Source of the DNA: Cristatella mucedo
Taxonomy: Eukaryota > Bryozoa > Phylactolaemata > Cristatellidae
DNA length: 64,000 nucleotides
NCBI GenBank assembly: GCA_009760855.2
Contig: WPIO01000039.1
Location: 2,648,501 to 2,712,500, forward strand
Direction: 5' to 3'
Shown: piece after piece, positions 36,601 to 48,304 of the stretch
Position numbering within the stretch: position 1 is the first letter of the stretch
Layout: each line of letters starts with the position of its first letter
Translations under genes and position numbers: made by a program
Notes under the pieces: generated by a model
Database searches by the model: none
Told to the model about the DNA's origin: nothing
What the model saw: the letters and a program-made list of their open reading frames with translations, nothing else

Positions 36601-39600
36601 AGATCTGTGTTTCTTCCTAATCCCCATACGTTGGAAAGGAAGATGTCATCACTACTGGACACAACAGACCGTTTCTGGTCGCATTCATAACACAGCTTCC
36701 ATGAAAGTTAGTCATAGTGTTCCGTTAAAACTAAGAAACACTTTCCAGATATTTCACTTTCATTTTTTCAATTGTACGCCAAGCCATCTAAAAATTCTTA
36801 TGTAAATAAATTTCGATGAAAACATAATTGCTAACTCGTTTATAGGCGGGCTGCCGATGTTTTCTCACGTGATTTCTCTCAGCTGAAGTTCAGAACTGTA
36901 ACAGCTATCCTCTGCTGCATTACCTAAGAAACAAAGTGTCAGCTTTCTTGAGTTTGCTCATCTTTTAGGTCTGACTGAAGACGATATCATTTCGAATTCA
37001 ATTATATTTCTTATTGCTGGCTATGAGACAGTATCTACATTCCTAAGTTTCTTTTGCTATGCTATGGCAACGAATCCCGAGGCACAGCAAAATGCTTATG
37101 AGGAAATCGCACAACAGATCGGGCACGCGGAGGTGACTTATGACAAGCTAAAAGACCTTGGTTACCTCGATATGTGCATGGACGAAGCCTTGAGAATGTA
37201 CCCACCATCATTGAGGTAAGCCGCGGACTTGAGAATGCATTCTCCATCATTGAGGTAAGCCTCGGATATTGTTTTAGCTTGCATGTCAAAGCTTAGCTCA
37301 TATATGTTGAAGGGTCACCTCACATTTTTCATCAGTAGTGTGAACTTGGATTCCAGGCATTAGATGGCACTTAAATCGAATTGTAACGAGGTCACCACTA
37401 AAAGGCTGCTGTTCTGATTGCGGATACACATGTGAGAGATATAACCCATAACAGATTTTCAGGTGTTTACTTAAAGTCACTCACATATTCTCTTCATGTA
37501 TATATATATAAATAAATATAAATATAAATATATATGTATATACATCTATATACATATATATATATATATACATATATATATAATTCGTTTAACCATGTTG
37601 TGTATGTATCGAAATAGCGTTGGTAACTTGTTAGCAAACATTTTTTCAGTAAGGACGGCACCGATGGTAGGCCTATACTCGCACCAAACGACTTTATTTC
37701 AGGAGCTATAACTTGGAAAATGTAACACGATATTGGCACGATATGATTCAAGGCTTAACTTTAACAATAAAAAGAATTAGAAGACAACTTTTCTTATCAA
37801 TTATCGTTATAATGCGGAGCCAATAAGCTGGCTTGGTCTGCAGGGGGGGGGGGGCTTAGTCGACGTCTAAGTGACACACATCTTAATCTCACATGCTCAT
37901 ATGCAATGAACCCTCAGGTTGTCACAGCAACTGAGCCTTCGTATGCAAGGGTTAGACACTCGCTTGGCCTACCTAACCAGCTGCAGTTAGGGACTGACCA
38001 AGGACCTCTCCGAGGCTCATGCCGATACTGACATTGTTGCTTGGGCAAATCACAATGAGACCAGCCTGAGCGTTTGGAGTGGACCATCATTTTTGCTGGG
38101 GTCGAAAGCATCGGAGGTGAGTAGTCCGAGGGAGACATGCGGTAATTCAACCGTAGTTGAGCCAGCCTGGACCAAAACAGTAGAAATTTCTGATCGGCAG
38201 ATTGACTCGGCAGCTAGGGTCACTAATAGCTTCATATATCTCAAGACATGAGCTCAATTTACTGGAGATATCAGCCAATAGCATAGCTATCAAAATGCAG
38301 CTGTCTCATTTGTTTAAAAGCCAAAAATAGGGACAACTGATTTTGACTTGTGGAAAAAGCTTTGCCTAACTGTGGCGGGCTTCAACAATAAAAGCTTTGC
38401 AAGCTATTTCTGCAGCGGAGATTTATTTTGAACAATGAATTAACTAATTCCACTTCTATCACGATGCATAATTGCCGAGCTTGTTTGGTCTAGCAGTTAA
38501 GGTGCTTGCCCCGACCAAGGTCTGACTGAGGTCGTGGGCTCAATCCCCGAGGCATATGTAAAGTGCCTGAATAGAGATTAAGTTCACTTGGGGCGCTATA
38601 TAAATGAACTATTTATTTATTATATTAATAATTCTCAAGAATTTGTAGACAAAACTCTGTCGAGGCTATTCAGATATGTTGTAAGTGGTAAGGAAAGCGT
38701 GTCAATACCGGGACTCTGCAAACGGTGTAACGTTTGCTGCTTTAGCTTTGGCTTAAATGCCATCATGTCCGGGTATGTCGTGATGCTAGTCGAGGTTGAG
38801 TTCCAGGCTTTATAAGCAAACGAACTAAAGGCATGGCCTCCAAAGAGTTTGAGTTTAGTTAGACGCGTAGCTGAACAACGTGATTCTGAAGAGCAGGTGG
38901 TACGATGCCAAGCCTGGTGCAGAAGTAGCAAGGATACGTAGGCTGAGAATGGTAATGAATGGACCTAAAGGGGAGTTACAAAACCTTGAAGTCGGTATGC
39001 TGCTTGATGGGGAGCCAGGGCAAAATGCTTAGAAGTGTTGTAATGTGGCCATTGCAATGCTCATGACAAACAAGCCTGGCAAAAGAGTTCTGCAGCAACT
39101 GTAAGCACCTTATTGCCTAGGTACAGAAGACCTGTAATTAGTGATTAACTGTAGTCGAGATGGGATGTCAAGAAAACAAGAACCGATTTGAATGTGGTAG
39201 CGCTGTCTCCGAAGGCCAGAATGTTTCCAATTTTAAGTTGGTGAAAGTTGGCAGGCTTGACTGTGGTGCTAATGTTGTTGTCAATTGCAAGGTAACTTTG
39301 AAACAGGGAACCCAGACTTCGTAGCGATGCTGCAAGAGATATGATGATAGAGCTTAGTTTAAGGAAAAGGTTTTGCCAATTTCTGTTCAAAGATAGGTTT
39401 AGCCTTGAAGATTAAGTCGGGTTTATCGTTTTCTAATTTTAAAATGTTCGTTGCCATCTACGTGTTAATTTCAGCTATGAATGATGCAAATGAGTTGAAA
39501 GAGCTTTACATGCTAAGTGGCAGGGAGGGGGCCAAGCAGAGTTTTGTCTGTCTGTCTTCATCTGTCTTAGAATGAAGGCTGAGATTGTGCAGGGTGATTA

Positions 39601-39629
39601 CATTGGGGAGAGAGAGAGAGAGTGAGAGT

Positions 39630-39661
<32 letters not shown>

Positions 39662-41232
39662 AAGTGAGAGAGAGAGAGAGAGAATAGGGAGAGAGAGTGA
39701 GAGAGAGAGAAAAAAAAGAGAACATAAGTTGTAGAAAGAAATGAATCAAGCAGAAATCCCATGGGTTCCCCATACTTTGGGGTGAGTACTCGGATTACTG
39801 CTGCTCGTTGACATCTACGGTCTTTTAGTTCTCACTACAGTGCTAGGAATGTTGATGTACATTAAAAGCGCTCAAGAAGGATTCGGTGTTCAATAACATC
39901 CAGAAACCAATCAGAGAAATTGTACTAAAGATAGCATTCCTTAGAAGTTCATTTTAAAACCATAAAATACAGACTCCGTGTATGGATTTGCTCTACAATT
40001 TGAGTGGAACTTAAATGCTAGGTTTGAGGTTTTGATGTGGGAGTTTAGCTTCTCAGACACTACATTTCCATTTTATGTGGCAGGAACGGCAATAGGAAGA
40101 TTGGGTGGACCCTTTTTTATGTTCTCATTGTCTAGCATTGCCTTGTTAATGAGTGACCTCAAAGAACCTTTTTGATATGTCCAAATACCTGACCTGGGGC
40201 TAGGGAAATATTTATTGTACCTGTTGTACTGTCAACTCATATGAATTAGCCAGAATGACAAGGTTACTGGGCAAAAGAAGGTCAAAAATTCAGCTTTTCA
40301 TACCATTCAGATAGTCCTGGACATATGCTTGCTCCTCCCTTTGGTGGCGACATTAAATTAACTGAAATTTAAATGCAATTTGGTGGCGACATTACATTAA
40401 CCGAAATTTACGTGCGATTTTAATTTAGTTAGCTAATTTTGATCGTTCGCGGTGAAATCACTTTTACGAGTATGGCAAGCAGTATTCACTATGACATTAA
40501 AATACTGCTTTGCTGGTGCTAAGAGTATTCCCGATCATTTGCATCCTTTATTTTCAGGCTTGACCGAAAGTGCAATAAAACAACCACAGTAAGTGGAGTG
40601 ACGATCACAGAGGGTATGTCCATCAATGTACCAATATACTCGTTGCACCACGACCCGGATTATTGGGAAGATCCCTTCACTTTCCGGCCGGAGAGGTATT
40701 ACGTTTTTAGGAGCTTGATGCAAACTACTTTCTCCTTACTGTTACCATCAGCTTTGCATCACATTTATGCCTTTCAACCATCCCTATCGCACTATTTATT
40801 TCAGCACTTTGGCTTCACTTTTAGGTTTAAGCCTGAAGCAAAGGCTCAGCTCCACCCTTTCGCATACTTACCATTCGGTGCTGGACCAAGAAATTGCATC
40901 GGCATGAGGCTCGCGCTGTTGGAAGCCAAAGCAGCAATTGTTAACATCCTTTCCAAGTACGAAATTTGTACTTGCAGTGAAACAGAGGTATGTTTCAGTT
41001 TTTAAAAATATTTTGAAGTCTCGCCTTGTGTCAGCAATGATGTATATTCCCAGTGATGCATTGCAGCAAGGATCCCCTCAACCACCTTGAGTAACAGTAA
41101 GCATCACTAATAATTTATGCAACCTGCTTGTTCTTGCAGAAACCACCCTTGAAATTCGGAGTGTCTTTTGGCGTCATCTTGCCCGCCAAACCAATTAAAC
41201 TTGTCTTTACCAAGAGACGGGTGAAATCTTAA
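26708..41232 (+). CDS. Complete CYP3-clan cytochrome P450 (copy B), 12 exons, 520 aa
   Basis: Predicted microsomal haem monooxygenase oxidising small hydrophobic substrates; the substrate is unknown. Exons: 26708-26781, 31330-31426, 31631-31683, 31875-32091, 34160-34242, 34376-34539, 34651-34775, 35337-35445, 36969-37215, 40558-40695, 40825-40987, 41140-41232. All introns are GT-AG and the joined frame of 1563 nt has no stop. Visible motifs: hydrophobic N-terminal anchor (residues about 8-25), proline-rich GLKGPNPLP hinge, C-helix WRHVR (129-133), GYTMDVISGTAFG, I-helix AGYET (324-328), K-helix EALR (380-383), PER (434-436), and haem loop [10 protein letters not shown] (453-462) with axial Cys460. 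Family members are about 500-530 aa. The exon 6 acceptor at 34374-34375 was preferred to one 24 nt upstream because it aligns best with CYP3A (KD-VxxxYxMD). Intron phases match copies A and C. Assignment to the CYP3 clan is confident; the subfamily is not assigned. Confidence 0.93.
26985..27150 (-). mobile_element. tRNA-derived SINE (group 2) in copy B intron 1
   Basis: Reverse strand: TCGTGGGTTCGATTCCTGCG and a GGGCGATCCTTTATCGCC body, the same join as the other group-2 copies. Confidence 0.7.
27150..29600. other. Copy B intron 1, no gene
   Basis: A TA run with an ATTT repeat lies at 29052-29114. A partial tRNA-like remnant (CCAACCCACGACCTGGATCG) lies near 28030. No coding feature. Confidence 0.5.
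29600..30074 (-). mobile_element. Family-2 LINE 3' end
   Basis: Reading leftwards: LTLTHKARHGLAPSYLAELL ... ALRSCVDNKLAVRFLRLKT ... FSSACPRLWNSLPQFLR, then 3' UTR and a tail with ATTAC-type repeats. The frame is broken in places. It shares its sequence with 44480-45335 and 48305-49320. Confidence 0.85.
30078..30250 (-). mobile_element. Family-1 LINE tail
   Basis: AAT-rich run, diverged tail with CTCTTTCTAGGCACTT and short 3' UTR. It abuts the family-2 copy. Confidence 0.7.
30250..31329. other. Rest of copy B intron 1
   Basis: No repeat or coding feature recognised. Confidence 0.5.
33225..33695. repeat. CA/TC microsatellite cluster with direct and inverted copies
   Basis: The block AAACTCAGTCAAACAGACAC + CA/TC runs + CATCCTCTATAGTTTATCTC occurs twice in direct orientation (from 33282 and from 33431), and its second half a third time inverted. 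It lies in copy B intron 4. Confidence 0.9.
33472..33669. repeat. Perfect 198-bp palindrome without spacer
   Basis: Checked in ten-base blocks: positions x and 67141-x are complementary from 33472 to 33669, centred between 33570 and 33571. The arms of 99 bp include non-repetitive sequence (CATCCTCTATAGTTTATC, TTTTTCATAATACACACTC), so this is not merely facing microsatellites. Confidence 0.95.
37190..37267 (+). repeat. Tandem duplication (2 x 39 bp) of the exon 9 end and its splice donor
   Basis: The last 26 bp of copy B exon 9 plus its GTAAGCC donor are repeated once, 39 bp downstream, with a few mismatches. The first donor GT is at 37216 and the second at 37255. The first keeps the frame; using the second would read a TAA immediately after the arginine codon. 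Confidence 0.85.
38480..38622 (+). mobile_element. tRNA-derived SINE (group 1) with LINE-like tail
   Basis: A-box-like TGGTCTAGCAGTTAAGG, B-box-like GGGCTCAATCCCCGA, then GCATATGTAAAGTGCCTGAA and GGGGCGCTATATAAATGAAC, the tail type of family 1, ending in TTTATTTATT. Confidence 0.7.
38690..39570 (-). mobile_element. Family-1 LINE, decayed, in copy B intron 9
   Basis: LLLHQAWHRTTCSSE and FGGHAFSSFAYKAWNS (38931-38750), then RT pieces (SHLDYS, SLRSLGSLFQSYLAIDNN at 39390-39145). It keeps little 3' UTR. Confidence 0.7.
39608..39721. repeat. GA-rich microsatellite
   Basis: GA repeats interrupted by GTGAGA units, in copy B intron 9. Confidence 0.85.
40340..40418. repeat. Tandem repeat, 2 x 39 bp, in copy B intron 9
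   Basis: The units begin TTTGGTGGCGACATTA at 40340 and 40379 and differ at a few bases. The repeat lies 140 bp before exon 10. No function is visible. Confidence 0.75.
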
Positions 41233-41281
41233 AACAAGCTTCAGTTCGAGCTGCATGAAGAGCTCTTCACATACTTGTAAG

Positions 41282-41436
41282 AATAAAAATTGAAGTGGCC
41301 TACCTGCCAAACCATCGGAAATTACCACATCCCCTCTTGGTGTCGTTTCCAGTGTGTCCTCTCTACATATGCAAAATATGATCATATATATGTTTAATTG
41401 TGTCCATGCGTCGAGAGAGCATGACGCAAAAATAAA
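41282..41436 (+). terminator. Copy B polyadenylation signals
   Basis: AATAAA occurs at 41282-41287, 50 nt after the TAA stop, and again at 41431-41436. Either would give a short 3' UTR. Which one is used cannot be told. Confidence 0.5.
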
Positions 41437-41499
41437 ATTCGATATTTTGTAAACATCTGTTGGAGAATACTCAGTAACATTTTCAATGATCTGTTATGA

Positions 41500-42185
41500 T
41501 TTTTAAAAGTAACTTATGCATGATAATTCTCCAATCAATACACCAAGTAATTCACAACGTACAAATATTGGCTCTCGAAAATACATAATTAGTCGGTCAA
41601 ATGATACAGTTGCAGCATGTTAAAAGCCTCTGACTAAGTAGATGTAAGCGATCCGCATACCTAAATGACCTAAGCAACGAAGTTTATGAACAACTATCGG
41701 ATCTTTACAATGCTCTAACGAGAACTAACCATGTATTTTCAGGAAGTAGCATTAATATACGGAGCTAGCAAGCTGCAGTCCTTCCTCTCAACTTCGAATA
41801 TCCGTTGCTGCTTTGCTCTATCACGGTTTCTTCAAATGTATTACTTAAAAAGTTTATCGAGATCGCGAAAATGATCCGCTGTAGGCTCGGTTGCCTGAGT
41901 CAATTAAACACCCCTGTATCACAATTTAAGTTAAAATTACCGTACATATGGACTTTAGGCCTAAGTATTCGTAGCACCCTCACAAATTCTTCAACGCCAG
42001 GTGGGGCCGATCGACAGCTCTTTGTGTACAGGCGAGGCCTTTTTTCCAAAAATCGGGTGTGGCGAACCTGGCCAATCAGAGCGTGCTGTTCACTGATTGG
42101 CTATCCTATTTTTAAATGTATAATTAGATGCACAATAAAAATAGCATGATATTTTAAGGTCTAATGTGTCTTATTTTCTCTAATT
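41500..42185. other. Intergenic, nothing recognised
   Basis: A 114-codon open frame (41805-42149) has no recognisable features and runs into AT-rich sequence. Confidence 0.4.
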
Positions 42186-42189
42186 TCCT

Positions 42190-42430
42190 CTAATGTATTG
42201 GTTAATACGAGTTATATGGTGACAAAATGGGTGTTATTTCATTCTTGAGGGCTTCAATCATTTAAAAATCATATTTAGAGGACATTGAACAAGTTTTCTA
42301 CACTCTGACTGCCAAAATATTTGATCTAAAAATGAAGAATTCTACTTCGGTGAAATTAATCTGCTGTGGTAAAGCCTGGAGCTGATTAACCACGATAAAC
42401 CGATAAATGAGGTACGACTGTAAATACTAT
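42190..42430 (+). mobile_element. pogo/Tc1-mariner-like DNA transposon fragment
   Basis: It is related to 12320-12540 and keeps the right end AACCACGATAAACCGATAAA then GAGGTACGACTG followed by TA. The reverse, CAGTCGTACCTC, resembles a pogo/Tigger-type terminal repeat with a TA target. The left terminus was not found. Confidence 0.55.
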
Positions 42431-43099
42431 TTTAGACCATTAATGTTATCAGTTAGTAACTATAATCAACGATACCCTGAAGTTCCCAGCACTCCAAGGA
42501 ATAACTATTAACCAGCAGTCTAATAATATTTAATTAAGGTAGCTTGCTTTAACTAAAGCATGTAAATTAATAAATTAGCATTTAAATTTAAAATTACTAA
42601 TTAAAATTAAAATTAAAAACCATCAAAATGTGAAAACTCTGCAGCAACCAATTAAATGTATTCGGCCGATAAAAACACCTAACGTTTGCTGAGCAATCAA
42701 AGTTCGACAGTAAATACTTTAATGCTAGCAATAAAATTATTGCTCAGGAAGTGAGTGAGTTTTTGTACAACAATAGCAATGGCTACTAGTAAGCAGCTTG
42801 ATGATGAAAACGAATAAGCACACTATCAAACCTGCTCTTGAGATACTTTCAAAAAAATTGCTAATACCTTATCGTAATCTAGACGTGGGAGTAGGAAAAA
42901 TACAATTTCCTTGGTAAGGCTACATTAGCTGCTTCCTTTCAGTATGACAGACAAGCTTCAAACCAGCCAGTAAACAAGAGCCGGAATCTTCTAGATTGGT
43001 TAACTCCTCTTGGGTTTGGGCCAATCAGCTGGGTAAGTAAGTTACAAAAGTTCAACCAAACTGTAATTTCTCAGAGCCGCAAGCTCATTGGATAGCGAT

Positions 43100-43925
43100 C
43101 GAGGAACCTGTGTTGCAAAGCTCCATGCTATGCCCAACGTGCTGCAGGGGTTTATGTAACCTATTGCTAACAGCATGGCCATACGGTAAGTGGTAAATTT
43201 GGACGACACTGTCAGTTGTGGGTAGTGTAGCAGCCACTCAATGAATGGGGAGCTCCTACACTTACTAAATGGAAGAAGAGGAAAGCCTCGGAAAAGTTAG
43301 TCTGACACAGCCGCCCTAGTAAGGTTTCCCTCAGTACTTCACACGCCGAGTTGTCTCCCCTAGCCATTGCCCCCTCGTGGACGCCGACGCAGCAAGTGGT
43401 TAAAGTAAATTAGTGCCTAGTAGCTTGCAAGCAAGCAAAACCAAGAACCCGGGAGGTAGGAGCTCACCCTCGGGCCTAATATTCCGTCAATCCAACAATG
43501 TCAACAACAATGCCTACTTTCTTCGAGACGATCGCTCGATCGAGTGCATAGTCATCAAGCTGGTATTGCAAAGCTCCATGCTTCACCAAATGAGTCATGT
43601 TGGTGATGTAGCTGAATTATTTAAAATGCATTGACAGTGTCTAAAGTAAATTGAGTAGAGAGGGACAGATGTAGTTTTGGTGGAGAAATCCTTCAAACTT
43701 TCCAATAAAAATACACACGGCCATGGAAATGTGACTCTTACAAAGGCGCCTAGTTGAGATTTCCCTCAGAGGTGTATAGGCCGAGTTAGCCTGTGCAGCC
43801 CCTCGTAGGGGCTGTCACAGTGAGTGGTTAGAGGAAGCCGGTGCCAGCTCATTTTTTCTGATCAAAATACCAGTCGGAGGTACCAGCTCCCAGTCGGGCT
43901 TGCCTTGCAGTCAATCATGTGTGCA
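43100..43925. repeat. Diverged tandem duplication, two units of about 430-460 bp
   Basis: TTGCAAAGCTCCATGCT recurs at 43107 and 43566, and GCCTAGT(A/T)..ATTTCCCTCAG-type sequence with GCCGAGTT recurs at about 43318 and 43749. The units have diverged by many indels. No coding content and no family recognised. Confidence 0.6.
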
Positions 43926-44110
43926 TAATAATAATAATGCACTTGATAAAGCGCCCTCAGAGAACTTAATCTCTTTCTAGGCGCTTTACATTTGCTGCAA
44001 AGTGATATGCAATAAGTAAAATCATGCTTGAAAAAAAATGAATAATATGGTTAGGGGTGACATGCACTGGGTCAGCATGCAAATGTGGTTAGTGACAGCA
44101 TGAATCTAGG
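43925..44110 (-). mobile_element. Family-1 LINE tail
   Basis: AAT repeat and canonical tail, about 110 bp of 3' UTR, 5'-truncated. Confidence 0.85.
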
Positions 44111-44129
44111 CTTTACTTGGAATTGGCTC

Positions 44130-44320
44130 TGAGCAGGGGGCAACTTGGGCCAATTCTTAGCTTAGGGTTAAGGCGATTGCTCTTAAATCAGATCGTGAGT
44201 TCGAGTCTTGCTGTCGGCGATTCATTATTACCAGCTGCAAGTGTGTGGTGATAGCAGCTGAGGCTATGCTGCCGCAATACAAACTGAGGCTGTTAGATAA
44301 GCCAGCCTTTTTTGTTCAGA
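44130..44320 (+). mobile_element. tRNA-derived SINE (group 2)
   Basis: A-box-like TTAGGGTTAAGGCGATTGC, B-box GAGTTCGAGTCTTGC, then GGCGATTCATTATTACCAGC. Confidence 0.7.
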
Positions 44321-44479
44321 TGGCCTGCGGCTGGTCTAAGTAAAAGGCCTATAAAGCAAAGCAACTCGTGGCTTAGACTTTAGGTTGCTATCACAGTCAC
44401 TTGGTAATGCCGCCACAGGCAGTGGGCTTGTAGGGTCACTGCCTTGGGCTGATTTGCAGCCGCTCCAGGGTCTTAAATC

Positions 44480-45335
44480 GGAGATATGTATCTCCGTCAG
44501 TAACTCCACAAAGTCATAAAGACCATGTGGGTGTTACGCAGGAGAGTTTTGTATAGCGCACTCACAGCCTAAGCGGCTTTCGGTACGCATTCGGTAGCCA
44601 ACAGACTTCGTCTCACGCAACAAAGAGAAAGTGGGAAGCATAGCAGAGTCAGGAGAGCAGTTGAGGTAGTGAGTAGCCTAGAAGTAGCAGCTCAGGACCG
44701 CTGAAAAAGATGTGCCATAGTCGGCAGTTGGAGAGTAGATGTCGTTGCGTAAGAATTGTGGAAGCGAGTTCCGCAGTCTAGGACCTGCAGAGCTAAAGCT
44801 TCTGTCTCCAACTGTCTTTAACGGAGGAATGGGACAGCTAATTTATTGTCCACACAGGATCTGAGGGCGCGAACAGGCTGAAACGGATGCAGCAGTTCAG
44901 CTAGGTATGAAGGAGCCAAGCCGTGGCGGGCCTTGTGGGTCAGCGTAAGAACTTTGCTCTGTATCCTTTGCTCAACCGGCAACCATCCTAGGTCTTCCAG
45001 CAATAGTGACACGTGCTCAAACCGCTGGGACTTGAAGACCAGCCTTGCAGCCATATTCATAGTCCGCTGCAGTGGCATAATAGCTTACTTTGGCAGCCCA
45101 GCCAAATGGGAATTACAATAATCAAGCCGAGACAGAACTAAAGAGCTAGTTAAATATTTTACAGGCCACTGAGGGAGACAGCTTCTAATCTTGGATAGGG
45201 ATCGGATGTGATGGCTAGCTGTAGAGGCATTCTTCTGAATAAAGCTTTTGAAATTGAGGCAGCTGTCGAACATGACACCTAGATTACGAGCACGTGGTGA
45301 AGGGCGCACAATAGCATCACCTATTAGAACAGCAA
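44480..45335 (-). mobile_element. Family-2 LINE, RT C-terminal region and 3' end
   Basis: From the right: RNLGVMFDSCLNFKSFIQK, VLSRLDYCNSHLAGLPK, LQRTMNMAARLV ... LLLEDLGWLPVEQRIQSKVL (45309-44818), a frameshift, then the 3' UTR. 5'-truncated. Confidence 0.88.
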
Positions 45336-45339
45336 AGCC

Positions 45340-46356
45340 TTATTCAATATAGATGTCCAAAACTGCTTGTTGAAGTCAGCTTAATTAAACCCTCTTTAAT
45401 AGTGATTGTAAGTAAACTTAGGTTGTGAGCCCATAAACAATCTTTAAAATTTGTAACCAAGAATATTTGACGTTACAGCGGCAGAGTTTCAAGATTTTCC
45501 GAATGCTATGAAGTTAATAGCACCCTGATGTTCTTTGGATACTTAAAATCCTTTAAGAGAGACAGAACGTGTGAGGTAGGAGACCTGTGGAACTTGTACG
45601 ACTAAAATCGGAAAAATGTTTTACGGTTAGGGTGAATGAAAATCTGCGGGCTCAACATTTGTAAAAATATACTAAATCTGAGCTAAGGTATACTGTAAGA
45701 ATTTCCAAGTCTGCACACTTTCGTGCAGCAAGTTGTCGTTAAAATACATTTTTATCGACCAAGAAATTACTGTACATCAAAACATCGCTGAAGATCAGCA
45801 TTCTATGCAAGTGCAAGTAGGTAGCTTATTGAATCCAGGGATAGAAGCAGTGGCTATCAAGAGATCTGGGTTGTTCTTTACTTTTCAACAGGCATCTTGA
45901 CAGAGCCTAGAGTATCTTCAACTATGAAAGGCTTCTGAGGCAGTGAGGAGGTCAATATCTCTCTGAAAATTTAAAAATTTAGTTTTAGCTGACGTTCAAG
46001 CACACTCAACCATCCAGCACCTTGTACTAGTGATTGTGGAAAGTCAGGCTTAAACGTTGGTAACTAAACCTTTTTTCTCAGCGCTCTTGAATATCCCGGA
46101 ACAACGGACTCTTCCTCCACGTGGCAGAGCTGCATAATAGACGGTTTTCATATATGATGAGGATCTTGGAAAATTAGACGTTATATGGTTCAGTGATACA
46201 AGATCGGCAGTGTCCGCTTCACTGGATATTGTTTTATCCATAAAACTTCACATATTCAATAAGACATAGCTGCTAAACAGATGGGATTCTGCTGCATCAA
46301 TCATAGCTCATTACAGGGGCTATAACTTGGCTTTTGTACCCTTGGGGAAATAAATC

Positions 46357-46360
<4 letters not shown>
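45340..46360. other. Intergenic, nothing recognised
   Basis: No ORF or repeat of note. Confidence 0.45.

Positions 46361-46420
<60 letters not shown>
46360..46420. repeat. CT microsatellite
   Basis: About 60 bp of CT repeats without flanking LINE tail. Confidence 0.9.
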
Positions 46421-46425
<5 letters not shown>

Positions 46426-46699
46426 TTTTAGCATACTGGAAAAGAGAAATAAAAGCTTGTAAGTATTTAAAGTAAGACTAACTCGCATTCTATCATCAGT
46501 GATAATTTCCAGTTGATCCTATCACTGTGCTAGTTTCTCTAATGTGCTAGTTGACAGCAACATTCAGACGTCTGCTCAATTTCAGTCCTCGTTACCTAGG
46601 TTTCTCTAGTCACAGTATAATTATCTCTTTGGTAGGAAAACTGAGTCATTCATTTCAGGCCCTTTAATTTCTCTAATTGTTTAACAAATCTCAGAGTGG

Positions 46700-47640
46700 A
46701 TAGGTTAAAGCCATCACTAGTATTTATAGACCCTTTACAATCCTTGCCGAAGTACTAAAACCAACCTCGTGAAGCTCCTTCAAGCAGTGGAGCACAGTCT
46801 AAGCTCTTATTTCAAAACTTCAGAGCTAGCAAGTAAATTCTAGACGAGTTATCAAGTTAATCAATCAATAGAATGAGATAAGCACTTTACTGGCAAAATA
46901 ACAGCCTCTTCTGTAATGCTGATTTAGGTGGAGTCGATCAGCAATTTTGGCTAAATCTGGGGTCATTTTTTATTCTTTTAATCCTAAATGAGACTGTTAA
47001 ATCAGCTCGCCTTAAACCTGTTTGACAAAGTCTGCTAGGCGGCCTGTAAACTACCCTGGGCTTCCTCTCAGTGTGCAGCAATAGTTTGGTTCATATCTCA
47101 AAGGGAGATCTGACGGCATATATGTCAACAGCAACTGTTAATAGGGGAGGGGGCTTTTGAAAGGTCAGGTGTATTTTCATCTTCTTTTCAACATTTACAC
47201 TATCTCTCCTTGAGATTTAATGGCCAAGCACTATATCCGCCTATTTTGTATTCACTGACATTTTTATTAAATGACAATAGTTAAACTTATTATTACAAGA
47301 AAATAATAATAAGAATAATAATAATAATAAGACACTTGACAAAGTGCTCTTAGAGGACTTTATCACTTTCCAGACGCTTTACGTTTTCTGAGAGAAAACT
47401 TAACCGGCCCTCCAAGTAAACCTAGCCCTCACATCGCTTGTCGCCGTTGCATTCATTCTGGGTCTTCTATTTTAAGGTTGCTATTCACTTGATGGCCACA
47501 TGTGCTGTGTAGACTAGTATGTCTACATTCAGCTCTATAGCATTGCAAAAATTTGGGCCTGCTTAGCTTAGGACCTAAGCTACGTTATGCATTAGTTTCC
47601 TTACTTCTAGATGTGACTAATAGGCTGGACCACTATGTCG
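46700..47640 (+). mobile_element. Possible very decayed LINE RT region
   Basis: Scattered traces: a GGGAGGGGGCTTTTG segment before TTTTCAACATTTACACT (a GSxLSPVLFxIYT-like match) and CTCTATAGCATTGCAAAAAT near 47480, which resembles the HNIAKI block. A family-1 tail (minus) interrupts it at 47300-47395. Confidence 0.3.
47300..47395 (-). mobile_element. Family-1 LINE tail, diverged
   Basis: AAT repeats then GACACTTGACAAAGTGCTCT and CTTTCCAGACGCTTTACG. Confidence 0.7.
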
Positions 47641-47774
47641 AGTCCATCTAATCTATTTCTCCTCAAGACATTTCCGAAAAACTTTCTTCCGGGCTACTAA
47701 TCATGCCACCGACTGTTTTTTCTCAGCAATCTACCTGTTAGTTGAAACCATTTTATACCTTTAACCATTCTGCT

Positions 47775-47925
47775 GCCTGTTAATATATGCAAATAAGTTT
47801 TAGCACCCTAAAAGAACTTAGTCTATATACCTAAGAGCTCGAACCCACGACCTCAGCCAGACCTTGATCTGGGTGAGCACCTTAAACACTGGGTCAAACC
47901 AGCTCGGCCAGTTTTTGTTCTTCGA
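47775..47925 (-). mobile_element. tRNA-derived SINE (group 1)
   Basis: Reverse strand: TTTAAGGTGCTCACCC, GGTCTGGCTGAGGTCGTGGG, TTCGAGCTC, then a LINE-like tail with CTTTTAGGGTGC. It closely parallels the copy at 38480. Confidence 0.65.
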
Positions 47926-48304
47926 AAGCCACTCACTGACACCCGACTTATTCTAAGGCTTTCTCTGACTTCAATAATTCTAAAATAAAGCTTAAATCCA
48001 TTCCTTTCAATCAACTTTAACTCAATCTTTGATATAGATCCTTACTGTTGTTATGCATCGTGACCCTGCCCACACCATCACTACTTTCTATCCAGCATAT
48101 AATAATTCCCTTGTACTAGATTTAGTTATCAGAGGGCACTATACGTATGCTCAAACATAATCATACGTTTTTGTTATGTGGCTTCTGTTAAATTAAGTGA
48201 ACTCGCGTAAATCTACACTCTGGCAGCTCATGCCTGACCTCCAGTCGGCATGCGGTTCTTGGCGACACTTCCCACTGTTGTCTATGATGAGGTTCCCTGG
48301 TAAG

